From contig JAEWEK010000060.1 in NCBI GenBank assembly GCA_023389425.1, positions 1 to 12,024 of the forward strand: DNA of 12,024 bases, in the 5' to 3' direction. Of the stretch, positions 6,923-12,024 are shown piece after piece. Under the pieces are notes generated by a model that saw only the letters and a program-made list of their open reading frames with translations, ran no database searches and had not been told where the DNA came from. The first letter of the stretch is position 1, and every line of letters begins with the position of its first letter. Both the position numbers and the translations under genes were made by a program. This stretch comes from Pseudomonadota bacterium (lineage in GTDB: Bacteria; Pseudomonadota; Gammaproteobacteria; Burkholderiales; Burkholderiaceae_D).

Positions 6923-7432
6923 ATGGACCCGCGCCCGGCCAGCTCCCGCCTCTTCCTCGCGCTGTGGCCCGAGCCGGACGCGCGCGACGCGCTGCGGGCC
7001 TGGCGCGACCTGTGGACCTGGCCGCGCGGGGCCGCCCCGGTGACGGCCGACAAGCTGCACCTGACCCTGCATTTCCTGGGCGACCTTCCCACGGCGCGCC
7101 TGCAGGAACTGACGGACGGTTTCGCGGTCCCGTTCACGCCTTTCAAGCTGCACTTCGGCACGCCGGCCGTGTGGAATGGCGGCATCGCCGTGCTGGAACC
7201 GCTGCACCAGCCGCCCGAACTGCTGCGGCTGCACCGCCATCTCGGCATGGCCCTGCTCGACCTCGACCTGGCGCCGGAAGCGCGCGCCTACAAGCCCCAC
7301 GTCACGATGGCGCGCCGCGCCGCACAGGCGGTGCTTCCCGCCACCGCGCCCGCGCTCGCGTGGCCCGTCAGCAGCTACTGCCTGGTCGAATCGCGCGGCG
7401 GCCGGTATACCGTGCTCAGGCACTACTCCTAG
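6923..7432 (+). CDS. thpR: RNA 2',3'-cyclic phosphodiesterase (2'-5' RNA ligase family)
   Basis: This 169-residue 2H-phosphoesterase has the two catalytic H-x-T-x tetrapeptides: HLTL (46-49, in DKLHLTLHFLG) and HVTM (126-129, in KPHVTMAR). Spacing and total length match ThpR/LigT (176 residues in E. coli). Enzymes of this family open 2',3'-cyclic phosphates at RNA ends and can join tRNA half-molecules in vitro; the role in the cell is not settled. An N-terminal SSRLFLALWP (7-16) is also typical. It starts 6 bp after panB with no Shine-Dalgarno sequence of its own, so it is probably translated from the panB message by coupling. Its last 17 bp overlap the 3' end of the convergent MFS gene. Confidence 0.93.
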   Translation: MDPRPASSRLFLALWPEPDARDALRAWRDLWTWPRGAAPVTADKLHLTLHFLGDLPTARLQELTDGFAVPFTPFKLHFGTPAVWNGGIAVLEPLHQPPELLRLHRHLGMALLDLDLAPEARAYKPHVTMARRAAQAVLPATAPALAWPVSSYCLVESRGGRYTVLRHYS

Positions 7433-8594
7433 CGGCCTGGCGCGCCAGGCTGTGCCGCACCAGCCATGCCAGCGGCAAGGTCAGCAGCACCAGCGCCGCC
7501 AGCGCGGCCAGCGCGGCCGGGATGCCGGCCGCGTCGCCCAGGCTGCCGAACAGCACCGGTGCCAGCGCGCCGGCGCCGATCGTGCCGGTGTAGAACAGCG
7601 CAAACGCATGCTCGCGCCGCCCCGGCGCCGCCAGTTCGGGCACCGCGCCGTACAAGACCGACGAGGTGCCGTTCAACACCATGCCCAGCAAGGGCAGCAT
7701 CGCCATCACGCCGCCCAGCGGCAGCCACAGCGCCAGCACGATCAGCAGCGCCGTGGCCGATTCCGTGGCCCACACCGTCCGCATCATGCCGATGCGCGCC
7801 CCCAGGTATCCGCAGAACAGTTTGCCGCAGGCGCCGCCGACGAACAGCAGCGACAGCGCCACGCCGATGCCGGCGGTGCCGGCGCCCTTGCTCTTCAGCA
7901 GGAAAGGCAGGAAGGTCAGGAAGCCCATGCGCACCGCGCTGTCCAGCGCGCCGGTCGCCAGCAGCGCCAGCAGGCCGCTGCCCAGCCCTTGGGCGCCGCC
8001 CCGCGCGGCATCGGGCGCCTTCGCCGCCACTCCGCCGCCGGGCGGAATCAGCCATGCCAGCAGACCGGCCGTCGCCAGTCCGAGCAGGCCCATCAGGGTG
8101 ACGCCGGCGCGCCAGCTGAGCACCACCAGCAGCAGGCCGACGGCGGCCGGCAGCAGGGTCTTGCCGATGTCGCCGGCGAAGTTGTACTGCGCGAGCGCCT
8201 GCTTGACCCCGCCGCCTTCCTCGTGCGCGTCGGCCACCATCGACGAGGCCAGCGGATGCTGGACGCTGGCGCCCAGCCCGCCGAGGAACAGGGCCGCCAG
8301 CAGCACCGCCATCCCGCCCGCCTGCCCGGCCAGCAGGAAGGCCGCGCCGGCCAGCGCCGTACCGCCGACCAGCATGCGCCGCCGTCCCCAGCGCCGCGCC
8401 GCGCGGCTGGCCAGCAGCTGGAAACCGGCCATGGTTCCCGCATAACTGGCGCGCAGCAGGCCCACCTGCGCATAGCCGATCCCGAATTGCGCCTGCCACA
8501 CCGGCAGCAGCACGTAGATGAGGTCGGTCAGGCCGTCGTGCAGCGCATGGGCGCCGCTGGCAGCGGCCAGGGATCGGAAACGTCGCGTTCGCAT
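7416..8594 (-). CDS. MFS transporter, fosmidomycin-resistance (Fsr)-like
   Basis: This 392-residue major facilitator protein has about 12 hydrophobic segments in two halves. The halves are split by a polar Gly/Ala-rich loop at about 184-205. The N-terminal HALHDGLTDLIYVLLPVWQ (16-34) and GYAQVGLLRASYAG (40-53), the G-x-G-A-S-V-Q-HP block (108-114) and NFAGDIGKTLLP (138-149) resemble Fsr-type drug exporters, where a HP motif sits at the same place. A cytoplasmic RRWGRRR (68-73 region) matches the MFS motif-A loop position. It probably exports a small hydrophobic or phosphonate-like compound, but the substrate cannot be known from sequence. Its start lies 51 bp from the divergent histidine kinase, and its end overlaps thpR by 17 bp. 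Only a weak AAAGATAAC precedes the ATG. Codon use is like its neighbours. Confidence 0.88.
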   Translation of the reverse strand: MRTRRFRSLAAASGAHALHDGLTDLIYVLLPVWQAQFGIGYAQVGLLRASYAGTMAGFQLLASRAARRWGRRRMLVGGTALAGAAFLLAGQAGGMAVLLAALFLGGLGASVQHPLASSMVADAHEEGGGVKQALAQYNFAGDIGKTLLPAAVGLLLVVLSWRAGVTLMGLLGLATAGLLAWLIPPGGGVAAKAPDAARGGAQGLGSGLLALLATGALDSAVRMGFLTFLPFLLKSKGAGTAGIGVALSLLFVGGACGKLFCGYLGARIGMMRTVWATESATALLIVLALWLPLGGVMAMLPLLGMVLNGTSSVLYGAVPELAAPGRREHAFALFYTGTIGAGALAPVLFGSLGDAAGIPAALAALAALVLLTLPLAWLVRHSLARQAARSSA

Positions 8595-8601
8595 GTTATC
8601 T

Positions 8602-8629
8602 TTGGTAAATATTCAGCTCACACTATAGA
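8602..8629 (+). promoter_or_regulatory. Candidate sigma-70-type promoter of the kinase gene
   Basis: TTGGTA (8602-8607) and TATAGA (8624-8629) are each 4 of 6 matches to the -35 and -10 consensus and are separated by 16 bp. The ATG follows 16 bp after the -10 box, which leaves a very short leader. This AT-rich island is the only space (8595-8645) between two divergent genes, so the leftward MFS promoter must overlap it. The call is by eye only. Confidence 0.4.
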
Positions 8630-8645
8630 CCAGGATATTTTAAAG

Positions 8646-10205
8646 ATGGACAAGACCGCCGCCGTCCTCATCGTCGACGACTACCTGCTGATCCGCACCG
8701 CGGTGCGCCAGGTGCTGGCCGAACTCGGCTTCACCAATGTATTCCAGGCCGACAACGGCAAGGCGGCGCAAGACCTGATGCAGCGCCAGCGCATCGACGT
8801 CGTCGTCGGCGACTGGGGCATGCCGGTGATGAGCGGCATCGACCTGCTCAAGTGGATGCGGCGCGACCCGCAGCATGCGGCCACGCCCTTCATGATGCTG
8901 ACCGCCGAAGCCAACCCGGCCTCGGTGCGCACCGCGCTGGCGGCCGGCGTCAACGCCTATATGATCAAGCCGTTCACGGTGCACAGCTTCGCCAGCAAGT
9001 TCATGGCGATGGTCGGGCCGATGCTGGAGGGCGATGCGCCGTCCGCGCCGGCCTATGTGCCGGCGCCCGAGGCGGCACCGGCGCCCGCCGGCGGCGACGT
9101 GATCGGCCTGGCGCCCCCCATCGCCGAACGGCTGCGCAAGTGCACCGTGCTGATCGTGGACGACATCGCCACCAATATCGAGGTGCTGGCCGGCACCCTG
9201 AAGGAAGAATACGCGATCAAGGTCGCCATCAACGGCAAGAAGGCGCTCGAGATCGCCAATGCCTTCCACGTCGACCTGATCCTGCTCGACATCATGATGC
9301 CGGTGATGGACGGCTTCGAGGTCTGCCGCCAGCTCAAGGCCAACCCGAAGACGGCGCACATCCCGATCATCTTCCTGTCCGCGCGCGACGGCGTGGAGGA
9401 CGTGGTGGCCGGCCTCAAGCTGGGCGCGGTCGACTACGTGTCCAAGCCGGCCGACCCCACCATCCTCAAGGCGCGGCTGTCGGCGCACCTGACGCTGGCC
9501 GCGGCCATGGACGAGCTCAAGCAGCAGAACGCGCTGCTGGTGCAGACCGCCCACCTGCGCGAGGATGTCGAACGCATGACCCGCCACGACCTGAAGAGCC
9601 CGATCGCGGTGGCGATGCACGGCGCCCAGTCGCTGCTGGCGGGCGAGCTGTCGGACGGCCAGCGCGACAGCGCCCAGATGATCGAACAGGCGGCCGGCAA
9701 CGCGCTGGAAATGATCAACCGCACGCTCGACCTGTACAAGATGGAAAAGGGCGAGTACCGCCCGCAGCTGGAGCAGTTCGACCTGGCCGCGCTGCTGCGC
9801 AAGGTGGCCGGGCAGGCCGAGCTGGCCTTCGGCGCGCGCGGCATCCGGGTGCAGGTGAACGCGCCGGCGGACGCGGTGCGCTGCCTCGGCGAGCCGCTGC
9901 TGTGCTACTCGCTGTTCAGCAACGCCCTGAAGAACGCGGCCGAAGCCTCGCCCGACGCCGCCGCCGTCAGCGTCGACCTCGCGCCCGGCTACGGCGCCGC
10001 CCACGTGGTGATCGAGAACCGCGGCGAAGTCGCGCCGGCGATGCGCGCGCATTTCTTCGACAAATACGCGCCCTCCGACAAGGTCGGCGGCAACGGCCTG
10101 GGCACCTACTCGATCCGGCTGATGGCCGCCGTCCAGGGCGGCGACGTGGCGATGGATACCGGCGAAGGCATCACGCGGCTGACCATCACCCTGCCGGCGG
10201 CCTGA
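8646..10205 (+). CDS. Double-receiver hybrid histidine kinase (REC-REC-HisKA-HATPase)
   Basis: This 519-residue soluble signalling protein has no signal peptide or membrane span. Receiver 1 (about 6-125) has acid pair D11/D12, phospho-acceptor D56 (GDWGMP), T86 and K108 (IKPF), and is CheY-like. A Pro/Ala linker follows (131-158). Receiver 2 (about 167-285) has D172/D173, D215 (LLDIMMPVMDG), S245 and K267. A helical coiled stretch (286-310) leads to the H-box RHDLKSPI (313-320, H314) and an HATPase domain with N-box N426 (SNALKNAAE) and G-box GGNGLGTYS (481-489). The G1 box reads IENRGE instead of D-x-G-x-G; related sensors with FFxKY and GLGTYS blocks also carry Asn there. With receivers at the front and no sensor domain, it probably integrates phosphate or contacts from other kinases. 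The frame stays open far upstream, but that is antisense to the MFS gene; ATG 8646 begins directly at the receiver fold. Confidence 0.9.
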   Translation: MDKTAAVLIVDDYLLIRTAVRQVLAELGFTNVFQADNGKAAQDLMQRQRIDVVVGDWGMPVMSGIDLLKWMRRDPQHAATPFMMLTAEANPASVRTALAAGVNAYMIKPFTVHSFASKFMAMVGPMLEGDAPSAPAYVPAPEAAPAPAGGDVIGLAPPIAERLRKCTVLIVDDIATNIEVLAGTLKEEYAIKVAINGKKALEIANAFHVDLILLDIMMPVMDGFEVCRQLKANPKTAHIPIIFLSARDGVEDVVAGLKLGAVDYVSKPADPTILKARLSAHLTLAAAMDELKQQNALLVQTAHLREDVERMTRHDLKSPIAVAMHGAQSLLAGELSDGQRDSAQMIEQAAGNALEMINRTLDLYKMEKGEYRPQLEQFDLAALLRKVAGQAELAFGARGIRVQVNAPADAVRCLGEPLLCYSLFSNALKNAAEASPDAAAVSVDLAPGYGAAHVVIENRGEVAPAMRAHFFDKYAPSDKVGGNGLGTYSIRLMAAVQGGDVAMDTGEGITRLTITLPAA

Positions 10206-10491
10206 TTCCTTCTGGTCGTGAAGGCCAGGTAGCGTCCGTGCGCACTTAAGCGCCGTCGCAAGCTCTCCCAACCTTCCCCTACTTGCCGTTAGCGCATCAC
10301 GAGATGCAGGTCCCGTTGCGCCTAACCAATATGCGGCCTCACCTGTTTTCCTCAACTCGAGCGCAATGCTTTCAAGGCACGATACCTCGGATATTTGAAA
10401 GACGATTTCACAACCGAAGGAGATTGCCCCCCATCAGCAGCTACATCTGTCGTGCTAGAAAAAGTCGATCAACTAACACGAAGGTAAGCAA
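10206..10491. other. Non-coding boundary region between core genes and low-GC tail
   Basis: This 286-bp gap holds no gene I can support. Base composition and word use change here from the GC-rich core to the lower-GC tail. Small dyads are present: CCTTC/GAAGG (10208-10212 with 10220-10224), GTGCGCAC (10238-10245) and GCATC/GATGC around ACGA (10294-10307). None is followed by a T-run, so no intrinsic terminator is called for the kinase gene. TTGCCC (10424-10429) and an extended-minus-10-like TGCTAGAAA (10453-10461) are suggestive but badly spaced. AAGG (10481-10484) is the ribosome site of the next gene. No tRNA fragment or att-like direct repeat was noticed. Confidence 0.5.
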
Positions 10492-11832
10492 ATGAGAAAG
10501 CATATTGTTTTCGCGACCGCGGCGGCATCCTCGCTGGCTGCAGCCTGGTCCTCGAATTTTGTGGAGTCCGCGACGGCCTTAACTCCACCAACCGGCATGC
10601 AATGGTTCAGACCGGGCGCAGCGCAACAAAAGCAAGTCTCCGTGAAGCCCCCACTTCCACCCGGCATCACGATGTCCCTTCCGGGAAGCGACATGATGAT
10701 GAGGTGGCGCGGCGGATCCAAAATGGAGTTCTGCAAGGCCGGTACTTGCGTGACAAAACTGATGCCGAAGTCAACCGGCAAGCCCCAGGTTGTGATCCGA
10801 GCACCATTTATCAATCAGAAGTACGCAATCACGAGCTGGCTGGTGAAATCCAATGCCCAGTACAGCTTATGCTACTTGTCATCGAATGCAAAGGGCGTAT
10901 TGGAGTGCCGCCAGATTAATGTCCCACTCATCAAAGGGGCCATAATCACCGTGCTGCCAGTCGCCTCGGACCTGTCGCTACTGCGTTTCGAAACCCAAGG
11001 AACCGGTCATGAGGCGGCGTTTCGGGCATTCAATTCGGCACTGAGGGCTGCGCAATCAAGTGCAACGAAGACGGCCATGAAGCGATACATCGGCAAGCTC
11101 CTCCCCCGCCCAACCCTCATCACTGCCGGCGGCAGTGGTGAGGACTGTTTTTATGATGACGACGGCTACGCCTTTTGTGAAGGCACTGAAGGCGATGGCG
11201 GCGGCGGCGGTGGTGGCGGAGGCTATTGGCCTGACGACCCAAACCCGGATAATGGGGATGACGGTGGACAGAGCGCACTCCCTTTCCCTGCGCCCCCGCC
11301 AGCGGCTGATGACGGCCAGTGCCATTTCTCCAGCACCAACAATGTTTGCACCATCACTGGACACCGAGACCCGAATCGTGTTGACCCGGACACCGGGCAA
11401 ACCCTGCCTTCCGCCAACCCGGATCAGCCGTGGTATTGCGGGTTGCCCGTCATAAACTGGATATTCTGTGGCGGATCGAAGCCGAATGATCCACCATCGA
11501 CGGCAGACGACGGCCCGATATGGACCCCACAGCAACGACCCTATGTATTACCAATCGGTTCCTATCGGGACGGGTATGAAGAAGCGCTGGATCAGTGCGA
11601 CAAGGACCGGGATGTGGAAGACGAGTTGTGCGAGGCTGAGTACGCGGTGTTTGGTGGCCCCATGCTCACCAGGAAGAAACGTGAGGGTGAGTTGATCGGG
11701 GCCATCATGCCGCCTTCAGAGCTGCGTGATCTGCGCAAAGCCAACGAAAAGCGGTGGGCCTGTCTGGACAAGTCATCTACGAAGTGGAGTAAATGCTACG
11801 ACGCGGCAAGGAACAAATACCGTAACGACTGA
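10492..11832 (+). CDS. Putative exported cysteine-pair protein, unknown function
   Basis: I do not recognise this 446-residue protein. The N-terminus looks like a Sec signal: basic RKH, hydrophobic 5-19, and a possible cleavage after A27-T28-A29. All 14 cysteines fall into seven close pairs: C81/C86, C127/C139, C219/C229, C277/C286, C316/C326, C369/C380 and C424/C435. This suits disulfide bonding outside the cytoplasm. Residues 70-170 look like a compact beta-rich region. A low-complexity linker follows, with nine consecutive glycines (236-244), Asp/Asn-rich and Pro-rich stretches (247-275). The C-terminal 90 residues are charged and probably helical, with two C-x10-C pairs. The start is supported by AAGG 7 bases upstream and the signal peptide. 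Its GC is clearly lower than that of the core genes, which suggests acquisition. The next gene begins 10 bp after the stop. It could be a surface protein or a secreted effector; neither is shown. Confidence 0.75.
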   Translation: MRKHIVFATAAASSLAAAWSSNFVESATALTPPTGMQWFRPGAAQQKQVSVKPPLPPGITMSLPGSDMMMRWRGGSKMEFCKAGTCVTKLMPKSTGKPQVVIRAPFINQKYAITSWLVKSNAQYSLCYLSSNAKGVLECRQINVPLIKGAIITVLPVASDLSLLRFETQGTGHEAAFRAFNSALRAAQSSATKTAMKRYIGKLLPRPTLITAGGSGEDCFYDDDGYAFCEGTEGDGGGGGGGGGYWPDDPNPDNGDDGGQSALPFPAPPPAADDGQCHFSSTNNVCTITGHRDPNRVDPDTGQTLPSANPDQPWYCGLPVINWIFCGGSKPNDPPSTADDGPIWTPQQRPYVLPIGSYRDGYEEALDQCDKDRDVEDELCEAEYAVFGGPMLTRKKREGELIGAIMPPSELRDLRKANEKRWACLDKSSTKWSKCYDAARNKYRND

Positions 11833-11842
11833 GGAGAGCTAA

Positions 11843-12024
11843 ATGGAGTTTTCGTTAAAATTCAGATTGGAGGGTAATGAACTGGTGGCTGATTTGACTC
11901 ATCCAGGCAACCCCTCAGGGTTACGAATCGAGTTGGGGGATTTGGACAAACAAGGGAGGGAACAAGCCGCACAAGCGATAGGAACGTACGTATTTAGTTT
12001 CTTCAGCTTGAGTAATCCACCCGT
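11843..12024 (+). CDS. Unrecognised small or partial protein, N-terminal 60 residues
   Basis: The frame is open from ATG 11843 to the window edge, giving 60 complete codons. A strong GAGGAG (11831-11836) overlaps the TGA of the preceding gene and lies 6 bases before the ATG, so the two genes are almost certainly co-translated. The visible protein starts MEFSLKFRLEGNELVADL, an alternating pattern that suggests beta strands. An acidic/Gln-rich helix follows (about 33-46, DLDKQGREQAAQAI), then an aromatic segment YVFSFFS (49-55). There is no signal peptide, so it probably stays in the cytosol while its neighbour is exported. Codon choice is AT-rich (TTG, TTA, AAA, ATA). I assign no family. A partner or immunity-type role is only a guess from position. 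Confidence 0.65.
   Translation, partial: MEFSLKFRLEGNELVADLTHPGNPSGLRIELGDLDKQGREQAAQAIGTYVFSFFSLSNPP

Noticed and set aside
5954..7423. Long leftward frame opposite panB and thpR
   Set aside because: It is a shadow of two genes with intact catalytic motifs on the other strand.
7176..10205. A continuous 1009-codon forward frame ending at the kinase stop
   Set aside because: Its first 490 codons are antisense to the MFS exporter and read as Arg/Gln/His-rich low-complexity protein. Domain homology begins at ATG 8646. Stop codons are rare in such frames at this GC content.
10208..10307. Intrinsic terminator after the kinase gene
   Set aside because: Three small dyads exist, but stems are 4-5 bp and none is followed by a run of T.
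8640..10355. Long leftward frame opposite the kinase gene (571 codons)
   Set aside because: It is rich in Arg, His, Gln and Val from mirrored codons and has no recognisable domain. The forward strand encodes clear receiver and kinase motifs.
10283..10495. A 70-codon forward frame in the gap before the exported protein
   Set aside because: It needs a TTG start, has no ribosome site, is Arg-rich without a domain, and runs into the start of the next gene.
11197..11223. GGC/GGT repeat as a phase-variable microsatellite
   Set aside because: Codons are mixed and the run is short; it is better explained as a glycine linker.
11056..11535. A 159-codon leftward frame inside the exported protein gene
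   Set aside because: It shows no start signal or domain. The forward reading has a signal peptide, a ribosome site and an orderly cysteine pattern.
1..12024. CRISPR array, tRNA/rRNA, insertion sequence or integrase
   Set aside because: No regularly spaced repeats, cloverleaf-like sequence, terminal inverted repeats or transposase motifs were seen on either strand.

Overview
The window is GC-rich, housekeeping-type chromosome followed by a lower-GC tail. Gene content and order (purM diverging from an AI-2E-type permease, then hda, a HAD phosphatase, pcnB and folK, with panB nearby) and the close protein matches to betaproteobacterial families point to Burkholderiales, most likely Oxalobacteraceae (Massilia/Telluria-like). 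The family-level placement is an inference from remembered gene neighbourhoods, not a database result.

Layout. 1-306 (-) is the 5' end of purM, cut by the window edge. 423-4733 (+) is a tightly packed run: AI-2E/PerM-type permease, hda, HAD-IB phosphatase, pcnB, folK. The last four genes are joined by 4- to 8-nt overlaps and are probably co-transcribed. 4730-5950 (-) is an ArsB/SLC13-type ion transporter that converges on folK, so tightly that both genes stop in one CTAG. A 102-bp divergent region with a perfect 9-bp inverted repeat separates it from 6053-7432 (+), panB followed by the RNA-ligase-like phosphodiesterase thpR. 7416-8594 (-) is an Fsr-like MFS exporter whose 3' end overlaps thpR. 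It diverges across 51 bp from 8646-10205 (+), an unusual soluble protein with two receiver domains followed by a histidine kinase core. 10206-10491 has no convincing gene. 10492-12024 (+) holds two unrecognised genes: a putative exported protein whose 14 cysteines fall into seven short pairs, and the start of a closely coupled second gene.

How the genes work together. The core genes cover purine synthesis (purM), control of replication initiation (hda), RNA 3'-end polyadenylation (pcnB), folate synthesis (folK) and pantothenate/CoA synthesis (panB). They are grouped by conserved order rather than by one pathway. Two membrane transporters on the opposite strand punctuate the set. The double-receiver kinase has no sensor or membrane segment, so it probably takes its input from partner kinases.

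The only clearly accessory part is the tail. By hand count, one 60-base line there is 45% GC (10861-10920) and another 40% (11821-11880), against 67% for 6241-6300. It is the best place to look for something undescribed, but the window is cut before the second gene ends. I see no CRISPR array, tRNA, rRNA, IS element or integrase.
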